A stretch of DNA of 64,000 bases from Isochrysis galbana (Eukaryota > Haptophyta > Isochrysidales > Isochrysidaceae). The stretch covers positions 3,341,999-3,405,998 of the forward strand of contig CM030935.1 of NCBI GenBank assembly GCA_018136815.1, given 5' to 3'. The notes below the pieces were generated by a model. The model saw only the letters and a list, made by a program, of their open reading frames with translations. It was not told the DNA's origin and did not search any database. Of the stretch, positions 1-10,599 are shown piece after piece. How positions within the stretch are numbered: position 1 is the first letter of the stretch; every line of letters starts with the position of its first letter. The position numbers and the translations under genes are program-made.

Positions 1-822
1 GTCGAATGCATCGGGTCCATCATACTGCATCATCATCCACAACTCATCGAGGCTATCCACTGCGACACCCTCCTGAATTTGCCGTATCATATCATCTCTC
101 ATCGCGCGACTGGCGAGTGGGGATTCGGAAGCTGAGGACAAACTCCCCGCAGGGGAAAAGCTGTCTGGTCCAGGTCCTATGACCACACGGTCACCCGCTT
201 CTGGTCCTGGTAAGTGTCTCGGCAACCCCATTGGGGGTGGGAAGACGGCGCGTCCTTGGGGAGTGATGAGTCCCAGCTCGCGCAGGTCTGCAGTCGAGCA
301 CGGGGGGAAGGGGGTCTCTAGGGGCGACTGCGGCGGAGCGAAGACCTCCTCCACGTGGCAGAGCGCAATCTCGTGATCGCCTACAGCCAGACAGGTAAAA
401 TCAAATAAGCGTTAGAGGGATCACAGTACAAGAATATTGGGAGAGTAGGCCGGGACTGGATGGCGTCACAGGGGAGATGCCTCACCGCAATCGAGGAGTT
501 CGCCCTGCACAGTCAAGCGGATGTATGCGTAACAACCCGGGAGAAGCGCCTCGCCACCAGCAGCTCGCACTTTCGTGGGTGGACTATCTGTCCAAGCAAA
601 CCCAGCAGCAGCGCAAGCAGCAGCCTTGTCAACCTCAGGATCGGCTGAGCTAGTGCCGCCAAGGATGTGGGTCAAAGGCGCATGCGCAGTAGTTAAATGT
701 TGCAACACGCCCGTCCGCCGCGCGACGAAGTTCTCGTATGTGCGTGTTTTCCGGAAGAGAGAGATCACCCATAGCCGGTGCGGTCGTATGCCAACAGGAG
801 TGGCGTATGTGAGCAAGTTCAT
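1..822 (-). CDS. Flavin-reductase-like (FMN split-barrel) protein, 3' end outside window
   Basis: Two exons are visible on the minus strand, 822-486 and 380 to the window edge. The intron 485-381 is GT-AG and splits a Gly codon (phase 1). Exon 1 begins with Met and has the N-terminal pattern of flavin-reductase-like proteins: NLLTYATPVGIRPHRLW, then TYENF, a VLQHLT strand and LGGTS followed by DVDK-like EVDK. It ends in GELLDCG, which continues into exon 2 as DHEIALCHVEEVF and then LRELGLITPQGRAVFPP, a plausible end of the barrel. After that comes a less conserved acidic tail that is still open at base 1. Members of the family bind FMN and reduce flavin or related substrates; the substrate here is not visible. 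The gene is divergent from the RPS13 gene with about 975 bp between starts. The family call rests on remembered motif order. Confidence 0.6.
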
Positions 823-1798
823 ATTCGGCTCTCCTTTCTGAGAGCGGGGCGAGGCATGAGGGTGAGTTGGGGCTTATAATCTAGTGTTGGCCGCCCGCGC
901 GCCACTCCCTGGCCGGCTGGTGGACGCACACCGCGTCAAGCGTGGCGAGTGAGAAGACTGGCGAGGTGAGGACGGGCGGTGCGTCGAGCCGAGTGAGTTC
1001 GAGGGCAAAGGGGAAGATCGCGGCCACGCATAGCATGGCCGCCATCGCCCCCAAGACGGCGCGCGGACGATCGGCGGGTCGGGGGGAGAAGGGGAGGGGG
1101 CGCAAGGGGGAGAGAGGGGTGGAGGCGGTGGTAGGGCGGAGGCTTGAAAGCAGCGGCAAGAGCTCCGTGTGGGAGGGGGGGGAGGGGAGAAGGGGGGGGA
1201 GGGTTCTCCCCCCCCCCCCGCCACCCCCCCGCCCCCCCGCCCCCCCGCCCCCCAACCCACACACACATGGGCCTCTCGCTCGATCCGGACGGCTCGGCCC
1301 GGACGAGAGATCAAAACTGGAATCCCAGCGCTCCCAGCCCCAGATCTCTCCTCCACTGTTGCCGTCTCTTGTCGTTCTCATCAGCGGAGGGGACTCTGTA
1401 TCGAAGGGGGGCAAGACGTGGCAGGGGGGAGCCGCGGCGGCGCAAGTTTGACCGGAGCAGAGCGCCCGCCCGCCTGGCCCCCGCGTGGGAGACGAACAAC
1501 AAAACTCCCCCTCCCCTCCCCCCGGCGTGCGGCCTCGTGTCTGTGTCCGTCGCCAGGCGCGCCTCCCTCGCCGCGCAGACCCCTCTCCCCTCCTTTGTCC
1601 CCGGGCTCTTGCACGTGTGGCCACCGTGCTCGCGGCGCGCTCCCCGTTTGGGACGGGCGTAGGAGCATGCCTGCATGCGCACAGTAACCACAAACGACGC
1701 TGCGGCGCGCTACGCCCGCTCAACTGCTCGCGCCAGACGCCGTGCGCCGACACCTGCTGCTGTCTGCTCTGCAGGCCTGCTCTCCACGACTCGCAGCC
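823..1798. promoter_or_regulatory. Shared upstream region between two divergent genes
   Basis: This 976-base spacer separates the flavin-reductase-like gene (minus) and RPS13 (plus), so it should hold both promoters. It is very GC-rich, with a G-run/C-run tract at about 1155-1255 (G-rich followed by C-rich, able to fold back on itself). A TCTGCAG acceptor-like site lies at 1768-1774, just before the RPS13 start, so a 5' UTR intron is possible. Long ORFs in this stretch on both strands are GC-driven and show no family signature. Confidence 0.45.
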
Positions 1799-2583
1799 AT
1801 GGGTCGTATGCACAGCAAGGGGAAGGGTATCTCCAAGTCTGCTCTGCCGTACCGGCGGACGCCGCCATCGTGGTTCAAGCAGAACCCGTCTGAGGTGTGC
1901 AGAGCAGGCGGTCTGGGCAATCTGGCGCACTGTGTGGATATGGAGCGCCACCCTGTTCCCATGCTACGTGGCCTCAGACGCGCCGTCGTACCCGCGATTA
2001 GGTGGTTGACCACGTGTGCAAGCTGGCGAAGAAGGGCTTGACACCATCGCAGATTGGTGTGATCCTCCGCGACTCGCACGGCATCGCACAGGCAAGCTGG
2101 GGGCGTGAAGGGTGCTATGGATGTGTGGCAGAGGCGCTGCTGCTGTTGGAGTGGTGGGCGTCCTCCGAGGGTGGCCCGCACGTTGGGCCGAGCATGACGC
2201 AAGGGCGTCGAGTGAGAGCGGTGCTGCGTACGTGGGGCTTTGGTCACTTGGCGACAGACGTGGCTTGCTGCACGGTCACGTGAGATGTGATGCCAAGCGT
2301 CCTCGAAATGCAGGTGTGCCATGTTACGGGCTCCAAGATCCTTCGCATCTTGAAGAAGAAGGGCCTCTCCCCCGAGATCCCAGAGGATTTGTACTGCCTG
2401 ATTAAGAAGGCTGTGTCTGTGCGCAAGCACTTGGACAAATTCCGGCAGGACAAGGACGCGAAGTTCCGTCTCATTCTTATTGAGTCACGCATCCACCGTC
2501 TCGCCCGCTACTACAAGGAGGTCAAGGCCATCCCGCCGAACTTCAAGTACGAGGCCGCCACTGCGTCCACTCTCGTCTCGTAA
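1799..2583 (+). CDS. RPS13: 40S ribosomal protein S13 (uS15)
   Basis: Exons are 1799-1894, 2002-2091 and 2314-2583, giving 151 residues, the exact length of animal and plant RPS13. The protein starts [12 protein letters not shown], continues TPPSW, then [21 protein letters not shown]-like text across exon 2, and the last exon carries [16 protein letters not shown]-like IPEDLY, and the S15 signature [17 protein letters not shown]. It is a core protein of the small ribosomal subunit. Intron 1 is GT-AG; intron 2 (2092-2313) has a GC donor (CAG|GCAAGC) and an AG acceptor. Both introns fall between codons. This is the most certain gene in the window. Confidence 0.97.
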
Positions 2584-3014
2584 GCGCCTGCGCGCTGAGG
2601 GTGGGTTGACTGTGGCATAGTGCACCCGGGGAGCGGCGGTAAGGTCGGTAGTGCTGCCGATCACTGTGTGTCTGTTATGCGATGATGTGGGCCGAGCGCA
2701 GAGCGCGTTTGGTGTCCAACATTGCCACTAGTGGTGTAGGGATGTGGTCGTGCTGCCATCCTGACCCCACTCCCACTATGGTGTCATTGCACGTATAATT
2801 CAATGATTCTTTGTCAATGATGCAGGGTTGTGACAGACTGGCTCGCAATGTGAAAGTGACTCCCCACAAGCCGCAAGGCCCATCCACCATCCATCGATCA
2901 AATTCCCAAGGAGCACTCTCCCGCCCGCCACGCGCCCAAATCCCCGGGTGCCAGGGACTTGATTGCGAGCGGCCGCTACCCCTCCCCATGACCGACGACT
3001 AAGGCCGACGCCCC
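2584..3014. other. RPS13 3' flank, no gene recognised
   Basis: The first part is presumably the RPS13 3' UTR. Short ORFs on both strands (for example 2675-2989 minus) have no recognisable motif, so nothing further is called. Confidence 0.3.
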
Positions 3015-3018
3015 ATAA

Positions 3019-3361
3019 CTATCAGTAAACTGATAGGGTCATGGAGCGCGCGCCGCCGCCCTCCCTCGCTGCCGCTGCCCTCGCCGCGATGGACGAAGGC
3101 TTCATGGACACGCCGCGGTCGCCGAAGCGACCGCGCCAGGAGGACCCCCCCAGCCAGGTGGGCACAGGAGCCAGCGGGCCCCGCCCGCGCATCACCGAGA
3201 ACTGCGAGCCCACAGCCTGCATGCTGGCAACAGCCAGCATGCAGCACACCCGCACCACAACCCACAGCCACACCAGCCACACCTCACCAGCGGGACGCTC
3301 CACTAGGGAAGGCCTCCGGGCCCGGACTCTACACGGCCGCGGTACCAACCTACATTTATAA
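3019..3361 (+). repeat. Hairpin-headed element, copy 1
   Basis: A perfect 7-bp inverted repeat with a 4-base loop (CTATCAG, TAAA, CTGATAG; 3019-3036) is followed four bases later by an ATG and a GC-rich open frame of 106 codons (3041-3361). The same layout, a hairpin then a start codon in an ATGGAGCG-type context, recurs at 46077, 48492 and 61474. The encoded protein has a basic SPKRPRQED stretch but no known domain. I read it as a small mobile or repeated element rather than a host gene. Confidence 0.4.
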
Positions 3362-3371
3362 GTGGGGGTCT

Positions 3372-3585
3372 GAACTAAGTTTATACTTGGTTCTTGGTTC
3401 ACCCATGGCGGGGCACGAGCCCCCCCCCTCTCTCCACTCCTCCCCCGCCATGGGGGAGGAACCACCCACTCTCCTGGCATGCGTGATGGCTTGCCAGGAG
3501 CACACTGCCATGCTGACCCATCCCTCTCCCCACAGGCACGCCTGATTCGCCCGCCCTAGCCTGTCGTGGCCAGCCCATCTGTGGA
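3372..3585 (+). repeat. Dispersed repeat family B, copy 1
   Basis: It begins with a hairpin (arms AACTAAG and CTTGGTT, loop TTTATA) at 3372-3393. GC-rich sequence with ATGGCGGGGCACGAGCC, CTCTCTCCACTCCTC, GGAACCACCC and TGGCTTGCCAGGAG follows. The same order of blocks occurs at 45390 (plus), 20724 (minus) and 62261 (minus). There is no coding capacity. Confidence 0.7.
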
Positions 3586-3964
3586 GATGGACTGACCCCA
3601 GGATCCGGGTAAGGCTCCTGAAACTCCATCCTTGGCAACCCACGCGTCCGTAAGCGGCCTATCGACTTGGGTAGCGGGTGAAGATACTTGGGAAGGCTTG
3701 GGCACCCTGTCTCCAGGTTGGAATGAGCGATGGAGCATCTTTCGAGAAGCTTCGGTGGTATTGTCGGCTTGAGCACTCGCTCTTGCGAGGAGAGATTAGC
3801 GTTTCTGGGCTCCTATTCATGAGTGCCCCCCCCCCCCTGCGTTGTTTTTACCCGAAAGGGGTTTTCCCCCAGCGTCAGCGTGGACTCGAGGAGAGGACGT
3901 GCTGGGGTGCGCGGGGTCGGTGCGTGCACTGGGGGGAGGACGAATATCGGGGGGAGGGGGCGGT

Positions 3965-4070
3965 GCCCCCTCCCCCCGGTAGCACTCGGACACCTGGCCC
4001 GTCAGGCATGGCGGGATTCCGGGACGGAAAAGTTGTATCCAATTAGCTAGTGGGGTTGGCTAGGATATAT
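3965..4070 (+). repeat. Dispersed repeat family G, copy 1
   Basis: A block of about 100 bases with CACTCGGACACCTGG, GTCAGGCATGGCGGGATTCC and GTGGGGTTGGCTAGGA is found again in reverse complement at 49010-49115 with only a few differences. It directly abuts the family A copy at 4084. Confidence 0.7.
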
Positions 4071-4083
4071 CATTAATTATTTT

Positions 4084-4240
4084 ATTTATTTATAAGTGGG
4101 GGTCAATGGGGGCCTCGCGCCCCCCTCTCTCCATCGCGGACACCCCCCGGGGTGGGCCCGTACAATCAACCTCATCCCCTGCCCTTTGGCAGGGGCTGGG
4201 CAATCAACACTCTGGCCCAGACCCCTAGTGGGCGCGGGCC
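4084..4240 (+). repeat. Dispersed repeat family A, copy 1
   Basis: It starts at TTATAAGTGGGGGTCAATGG and contains a CATCGCGGACACCCC block, a GGGCCCGTACAATCAACC block, a TGCC...GGCAGGGGCTG inverted pair and CTGGCCCAGACCCCTAG. Other copies are at 28555-28719 (minus) and 32121-32300 (plus). It lies immediately upstream of the broken MGQY-type ORF. Confidence 0.65.
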
Positions 4241-4331
4241 GAGACTCGCACTCCCACGCCCAGCATGGGCCTGCCCACCACCACCACACCCCGCGTCCTC
4301 TTCCCTCCTCCACAAGCCCCGCTCCTTCGCC

Positions 4332-4911
4332 ATGGGCCAGTACTTTGTCTTCCTCGCCAAGCGACTCGGTCACCGCACCTACGAGGAGATCCGCGCCCCA
4401 GCCCTCAAGTTCTGCGAACACATGGAGGAGGGCATGAGCGGCGCCATCCTGGCGATGCTGCTCGTCACAGCCTCTGGCATGGGCCGTGGATGTGGAGACT
4501 TCCGCGTGGATCTGGCCAAGGAACGCTACCCGTCGATGTGGGCACTCATCGAGCCATACATGGGCCGATGGCCGTTGGTGCAAGGCAAACCTCATGCTCG
4601 TCGGCGACTACTCCGACGAGTACGACAGGATCCCAAAGACCAAGTACATTGGAGACGAGGCCGCCGTCGCGTAGCTCTGCATGGAATACATCACGGCGGT
4701 CGCGTACGCTGAAACGAATCCCATGGTGCAAGTGCACCGAGCAGCTGGCAAACTCTACATGGAGAACAAGAAGGCCGTCCTCGCACGCGTCACGGACCTC
4801 GCTACCCAAGATCAGCCAAGCGACATCGTCGCCTGTCAGGACATCGACAATAGGATCGAGGATGAGGAGTGTGAGAAAAAGACGAAAAAGATGAAAACTC
4901 AGCCTGCGTAG
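4332..4911 (+). pseudogene. MGQY-type small protein gene, frameshifted and with an in-frame stop
   Basis: From ATG 4332 the frame reads MGQYFVFLAKRLG, then LKFCEHM-type text, GRGCGDFR and PYMGRW at about 4572. The reading must move by one base near 4560-4580 to continue as ANLMLVGDYSDEYD. That frame meets a TAG at 4672-4674 and then stays open through MEYITAVAYAE to a stop at 4909-4911. The order MGQY, GxGxGDFR, GRW and VGDY resembles an uncharacterised family of short proteins known from bacteria and large DNA viruses. Two disruptions make it a pseudogene unless they are assembly errors or an intron. No biochemical function is known to me for the family. Confidence 0.45.
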
Positions 4912-5920
4912 CTGGGGGTTACTATATGTGGGGGGAGGGAGTTGCTATTGACGTGTTGTGATTAGCTTTTGTGCTCATCTTAATAATAAACTGGAGCAAT
5001 TGTGTGAGACATTCCTACCTAAAAAGAAAACAAGCGTTCTGAGCGAAAAAAAAATTCATCACCTGGTCCTCTTTTGACGGAACGCGACTTAATAAAGAGG
5101 AGATTATACTGGTAGAGAGCCCGGCGCCTTACGGCTACTTGCAGAGAGGGCCGCGCCACGGCCCCAATCTTGCAGCCATTTGTAGAGAGGGCCCAAACTT
5201 CTGGCGAGCTGGGCCAGCCACCCAAACTTGCAGAACAAGTTGTACAAGTATTGGCCTGGGCCTAAGAGCCGCCGACTCCGGGACGCGCATCATACGATGC
5301 GCCTGGGCCCGAACACGGGCTACACAAGAATGGCAGCCACAATCCACAATCCACACGAGGATAGATAGAATCTAAAAATCTATCACAACAACACAGCAAC
5401 GACGTGGACGCATTCCAATAGCAAAGGCACGGGCCAAGCCCGGACCCATTCTGGAGTAAAGCCGCGTCAGACCACCTACCGGTTCTCGCAACGTTCGAGA
5501 CCCCGGGATATAAGCCCGGACGCCGTTTCGACGCACCAATAGATATGGGCGCAAACCTGGTCGAGGCCTCTGCGTTATTGCGCGCAGAGCGAGAGGAGAG
5601 AGGCAGGCCGGGGCAAGGAATCTTTGCCGAGGCTCTCGCCGCGAAAAATGTTCTCATTCCCCGATTCACTAGCATTTTTCCAACCCAGACTCCCACAACT
5701 TTAGCATCCCCGTTGTGGACGTGGACCTCGCCACACGCGCCGCCTCCACGCCCTTGATCTTGCGAGATCGAGTACCCGTGTTGGGCCGCACGTGCTGTAA
5801 GAATTACACGGACATGAAGGCGCCAAATCAAGTGCTTGCACGCACTGCCCAGAGTGATGTAATGACATGAGAATAGGATCGGTATCCTCACATAGATACT
5901 TTCAAACGAAACTGACCGCT
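4912..5920. other. Intergenic region with one repeat, no gene recognised
   Basis: The region contains family D repeat sequence (5104-5250). The rest, including ORFs at 5262-5924 (minus), shows no family motif. A 20-base match around GACGGAACGCGAC (about 5076) is also seen near 25977. Confidence 0.3.
5104..5250 (+). repeat. Dispersed repeat family D, copy 1
   Basis: After TTATACTGGTAGAG come GTAGAGAGGGCCCAAACTTC, then CCACCCAAACTTGCAGAA and AACAAGTTGTACAAGT. The same blocks in the same order are at 25024-25145, starting TTATACTGATAGAC. The two copies diverge mainly in spacer length. Confidence 0.65.
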
Positions 5921-7881
5921 TCAATTGCGCACTGACTTGCGCGGCGACGAGTAGCGCCCCTCCTTAACGGCAGGAGATCCGCGTGCGTATGTTGCTCGAA
6001 TCTCCAACCCCTCGGACTGAATCGCGGTCAACGCCTCCTCCAAAACAATCTTCCAATGTGTCCAGTGGGTGCAGCCTTGCATGTATACGGCGAATGGTTC
6101 GCGAAGAGGCCTAAGATGCAAGCATGGCTCGGCAATAAAAGGAGAACTCGACAAGGGTGTTGAGGTGCACGATGTCTAGAAAGAGATTTGCATGCGGGCC
6201 TGATCAAACTTACGGACGGTGGAGGGCAAAAATATTTCTTATGTGGACGCATCTTACCCATCTGCACTCAGTTCGAGCGTGCTACCTTCAATGAAAGTGC
6301 CGTCCGCGAAAACCACCTCGTCGCCGTAGCCGGCCGAAGCTCCGGCGATTGGCACAACACCTGAATTCACGGGACTGTTCCGTTGCACCGCTCGACACAA
6401 AGCCAGCACCTTCTGTCTCTCTCCCAATCGTACGGACTGGATGATATCCGTGCGGACAATGCTTTCGGCAGGCGGTGGGTTGCAGTCATAGCCGAGGCTG
6501 TCCATCACGTGCGCCACGAGATGAGCCCCTTTGAGAGCCTCACCGACCACCTGCATATGCACACGGGTGAGAACAGCAGGTAGTTGGACCCGTCAATCGG
6601 TTGGTCGACGTCGGACGCAAGTGAAGAAAGCGGTAAGACAACTTGGGAGATATTGTCCTTAGGGTGAAAGCGGGCTCGATGAATGAGACCCGCACATAGA
6701 GATGGGCGGCTGGCCCAGTCAAAGACATCCAAGGGCCGAGGACTAGCACAAATGCAACCATGCTCAAGAACCTCAGGCACAAATTGTCGCACCTGGGGCG
6801 CGTGGAATAGCCCCTGGAACATGGCCCGATTTTGCCCGAGAGTTGCCCCTCCCTCGACGCCAGGGCTGCTGAGTCGGCATGCAGCGGCAGCCACAAGATC
6901 TGCACGGCCAGCCACATAACCTCCCGTCAATGCAATTGTGCCTCCAGGGTTCTTGATGAGCGAGCCAGCAATCAAGTCTGCCCCCACGGCGCACGGCTCA
7001 ATCTCCTCGACGAATTCACCGTAGCAGTTGTCCACGAAGAGCACGAGATCAGGCCATCGCTTTTTAAGCCAACTGGTAAGCTCTCCAATCTGTGAGACCG
7101 GGATGGACGGTCGCCAAGAATAGCCGCACGACCGTTGGACGTGGATCAGGCGGGTTGAAGGGCTGATAGCAGAAGCGATGGCATCATAATCAAATCCGCC
7201 GTCGTGTTTGAGATCAACTTGTGAATAAGTGGAGCCCAAGTCAAGCAATGTGCCACGCAACTTATCTTCAGTGCGACCACGGAGTCCGATCACCTCTTCG
7301 AGGGTGTCGTATGGTGCGCCTGCGGGAGGGGGACACCATGGTCAAGGATGGCGTACGTGAGACCGTCGAAGGGAATGCAGATGCAAAACGCATTTACTCA
7401 GCCACTCGGGATGACAAACACCTGATACAGCGAGCATTTCATCGCCTGGTCTGAGCACGCCAAAGAGGGCGCATGCGATGGCATGTGTCCCTGAGAAGAT
7501 CTGCACGCGAACGAGCGCCGCCTCAGCGCCCATCAGCTCCGCATAGATCTGGTCGAGCGCCTCGCGGCCTAAGTCGCCGTTTCCGTATCCGTCGACGCCG
7601 GCAAAGTGGTGCGGCCCGACGTTGTGCTTCCTGAACACGTCGAGCACGCGGCGCATGTTGTGCTCGGTCCTCGCGTCGATCTGCGAGAAGAGCGGTCCGA
7701 GTCCAGCTGCCGCCTCTTGCACGAGCTGAGCGGGCTGAGCGCTTGTTGAGACGATTGCAGTGGGTGATGACGTGCGCGTATGAGCCCACCCTCCCCGTCC
7801 GGCCGCCGCCGCGCCGCGCACAGCGCCCACGCGCGCTGGGATGAGGACGAGCGCCATCGCCACCCGCCAGACGGACCGCAT
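5921..7881 (-). CDS. PLP-dependent aluminum-resistance / methionine gamma-lyase-like protein
   Basis: Exons on the minus strand are 7881-7422, 7319-6793, 6550-6258 and 6110-5921, totalling 1470 nt (489 residues). All introns are GT-AG, and the junctions restore family text: LAVSG-APYDT, HAPQ-VVGEALKG and ELSADG-PLREPF. Motifs in order are FAGVDGYGNGDLGRE, SGTHAIACALFGVLRPGDE, RSCGYSWRP, FVDNCYGEFVEE, and AGSLIKNPGGTIA with the expected PLP-binding lysine. RTDIIQSVRLG follows. The length exceeds the bacterial proteins (about 410-430) by an N-terminal extension, MRSVWRVAMALVLIPARVG, which looks like a signal or organelle-targeting sequence. Bacterial relatives are annotated as methionine gamma-lyase-like or aluminum-resistance proteins; the true substrate is uncertain. 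Confidence 0.9.
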
Positions 7882-7984
7882 CGCAGCTCGAAGGGAGGGG
7901 GTCACAGTGAGACCACGTCCCGGCCTAAGAATAGACGAAGCGCACAACACCTTCACATTCACACGCAGGAAAGGATGGTGCTTG

Positions 7985-8045
7985 TTATTGTTAGGGCGGT
8001 CAAACACTATTTTAACTTTTAAGGGCTAATGGTGTAAAAATGAGA
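7985..8045 (+). repeat. Short repeat with GGGCGGTCAAAC core, copy 1
   Basis: TTAGGGCGGTCAAACACTATTT is followed by AACTTTTAAGGGCTAATGG. A close relative with TAGGGCGGTCAAACA and CTATTTTAATTTCTAAGGG is at 27787-27830, and the core alone is inverted at 25440-25456. Terminal CACTATT and AATGGTG can pair. Confidence 0.5.
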
Positions 8046-8448
8046 AAGTAAGGATTAAAGAAATTCACCAAAGTAAAGCGGTAGAAACCCCGGAAAATAC
8101 CCATCTGGCACATATTACATATTCGATGTCCTTTGGGCCCCAGACCATCCCGGGGCCGGAGCCCTCTGTTGTCTGTTGTATGCTGTATGCTCCTGCCCAT
8201 CTGAAGGCTGTAGGCATGAATATTCGTGTAAGATACGCGCTCACAATTACAATTGAACAGTCCCCCGTCTTGCCACTGACGCACAAGACACACAGATTCG
8301 GATTCCCCATGGTCTCAAGTCCGGATTTTGGTCTCGAAATTCGAAATTTGCGATTCGATTTTTGTTTTGGCTATTACTATAATTGTTGGCTCGTTTAAGG
8401 TAATAAACCGGCATGACTTCGACTTCTCGTTCTGCAGTCGCTCTGCGA

Positions 8449-8450
<2 letters not shown>

Positions 8451-8498
<48 letters not shown>
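8451..8498. repeat. (CT)n microsatellite
   Basis: A near-perfect CT run of about 48 bases. It sits at the head of the family E repeat, in the same position as the long CT/GA tracts that precede the second family E copy near 36840. Confidence 0.9.
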
Positions 8499-8500
<2 letters not shown>

Positions 8501-8989
8501 CCTCCTCTCCTCGGCCGACGGAGGGAAGTTTCGTCCAAAACATTCTCATTCTCATTCTCCGGTCCCAGGATGTTCCGTGGGGGTCTCTCCGCGCTCCGCG
8601 AGGGAAAGGACGCGATCTCGCCCCGAGATTGGCCTCGCGCCCTCCCACGCTGCCCCGCCGTGCCCTCGGTCCCTCGCCCCCCCCGCGGCAGGTTCTTCCC
8701 CTCGGCGTGCCGTCCGTCGCCTCCGGCCGTTATATTATTCCCCCCCCCCCGCGCGCGAGGTTCTTCTCTCTTCTCCTCCGAGGGCGGTTCGTTTCCTCCG
8801 GCCGTCGTTCGTCCCCCCCCCCCCGCGCGCTGTTCCCCCCCCCGCTTCGATTCCTCTCACGATTCCTTCGATGATTGCCTCCATCTCGTCCCTTCTTCTT
8901 CGCGATTCTCGCGGAGGGGGCACCAACGTTTCACGTTAGTTTCGCCGCGGTTTCGGTAAAAGTAGCCCGGTCACTCACTCATTTTAACC

Positions 8990-9290
8990 ACTATTTCCCA
9001 CCTCCCCTGGATGTCCAAGGATTCCTCAGGGTCCTCCCCTACCTGCCCCGCCAACTCCCTCCCCTCTCCGAACGACCCCCTCCCGCCCCACGATGAGCAA
9101 TGGCGTCGGTGAGGGACCCCCCTCCCTTCCCCCGCGCGTGGCGGGCTATTTTGGGAGATTGGGGCGGGCGCTCACGGGAGTGAATCGGAGTGGTGAATGT
9201 AGGGCGCATCACTATAAGAAACGCGGAGCTTCCGCGACGTCCGATCGCCCGCGATCGGCCGAAGAATGGCCTGGAGGTGGTGGCCATGCA
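8990..9290 (+). repeat. Dispersed repeat family E, copy 1
   Basis: It contains TGTCCAAGGATTCCTCAGGG, GGGCTATTTTGGGAGA, CATCACTATAAGAAACGCGG and GATCGCCCGCGATCGGCCG-like text in this order. The same order is at 36840-37140 with moderate divergence. Both copies follow CT/GA microsatellite and C-rich DNA. No conserved coding frame is seen. Confidence 0.6.
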
Positions 9291-9533
9291 GAGCTCAGAG
9301 CTCTCGCGAGCAGGGTGGGGGGTCACTGGTAGGTCGCACGCTGGCTCTTGAGGGTCGCACACGCTCATACTGACCCATCCTGGCCCCTCGTACCGCAGGA
9401 ATGCCGCGATTCGATCCGGCCCGACGCCCAGGGCCATGGCCCCTAATGACGTCGACAAGCGCTCGCCCAGACGCCTCGAGGTGCAGCTCCTCTAGTGGCC
9501 GTGCAGCGCGACGGGCCGGCCGCGACCGGGCGG

Positions 9534-10115
9534 TGCCACTTGCTGCGGCGCTTCTTCACCGTGTTTGGAGGGCCTGGCGTTGTAGAGCGGTCCTTTATGG
9601 GCCACTCCCACGGCGTGAAGCAGTCCACTTCCGCCTCGGTCCCGTTTTGCGATGCGTTGGTTTCCGAGTCCTTCCGACGAAGCAGGCGAGACGCATCGGC
9701 AACGGGGCCTGCGTGTGAGATCACGACAACCGAGTCAGACACTAGCGAACCGCTGGGAGGCGTGAGGTGAGAGCTAGAAGCTGCCTCGCCTCTCCCCTCC
9801 ATGAAGCGAGCCAGAGCCGTCCTCGGCTCAGCCAGTGCGAAGCCGGTCGAGCAAAGCGAAGGGCGTTCTCTCAAGCTGGCAGCTGCTTGGGAAATTGCCC
9901 AGTCCACCGTGAAGTCGAGCGAACGCGACGCCTTGGCCTCGCGCGCATAACGGCGCAGGACTGGCATCCACTGAGCCGCCATTGCACCGGCAATGCCCAC
10001 ATAGGTGCGGCTGCGAAGGGCGCCACGGTGGGGCGACGGCGATAGATCCGCCATCGCGGATAGACGTCCCTCGACAATCTTCGAAGGCTGCAAGGAAGGG
10101 AGTGAAGCCTGTCAG
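9534..10115 (-). mobile_element. Retroelement pol fragment (second copy)
   Basis: This 580-base stretch duplicates 13795-14375 of the retroelement with roughly 5% divergence. In minus translation it covers the last part of the methyltransferase-like domain (LSPSPHRGALRSRTYVGIAG, AMAAQWMPVL) and the linker to the KKRRSKWH region. It is truncated at both ends and abuts the virus-like ORF at 10130. It shows that at least one more copy of this element family existed, or that part of it was copied locally. Confidence 0.8.
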
Positions 10116-10129
10116 GAGGGTACGACAGA

Positions 10130-10453
10130 GTGAACAAGCTCAATGAAGCAGGGAACTCTTTGCTCTTCTACATCGGCGACCTCAAGTACGTCTTCGTGGG
10201 CATCGAAGTGTTCGAATTTGAGGCCGTCGACGAGATCGTCGCATTCGTATCGCCTGTAGGAGCGAACGACTTTCCGTATCCCTACGCCATTGATAAGACC
10301 GGTAGGCATTACCTCATGCTCGAAAAGAAGCAGGGGTACATTGACCCGTACCACAGCTTTTACGACATCGAAAAGAAGTTCAAGCTGACACACGAGGAGT
10401 GCGGTATACATCCAATGCACTCATTGAAGACGATCCTTTCAAGACAAGTGTGA
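10130..10453 (+). CDS. Giant-virus-like small protein (107 aa)
   Basis: This intact 107-codon ORF contains SLLFYIGDLKYVFVG, VAFVSPVGANDFPYPYAID and HYLMLEKK. The combination SPVG-N-D-PYPYAID is, as I recall, typical of a short protein family found in nucleocytoplasmic large DNA viruses of algae and amoebae. There is no known enzymatic function. It is squeezed between two retroelement pieces (pol fragment at 9534-10115 and the LTR region from about 10600). Codon use is less GC-biased than in the neighbouring host genes. Transfer from an algal giant virus is an inference; it may or may not be expressed. Confidence 0.55.
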   Translation: MNKLNEAGNSLLFYIGDLKYVFVGIEVFEFEAVDEIVAFVSPVGANDFPYPYAIDKTGRHYLMLEKKQGYIDPYHSFYDIEKKFKLTHEECGIHPMHSLKTILSRQV

Positions 10454-10599
10454 GGAGAGGTCCTGCATGCGGCTGCGCGGCGGCCACATCATGCGTGACG
10501 AGGAGGCCGCTGGAATTTTCATCGAGGGGGGGGGCACGCACTAGTAACCATGCATCCCCTTATCCCCTTGCTCGCAGGAGCGCCCTCGGCCCGGTGTCC

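Noticed and set aside
881-1951. Long minus-strand ORF (356 codons) and several overlapping ORFs between the first two genes
   Set aside because: Pro/Arg/Gly-rich translations of GC-rich DNA, open on both strands at once, antisense to RPS13 exon 1 and without any domain.
3019-3044. Helitron 3' end
   Set aside because: A hairpin is present, but no CTRR terminus follows and no matching 5' TC end was found.
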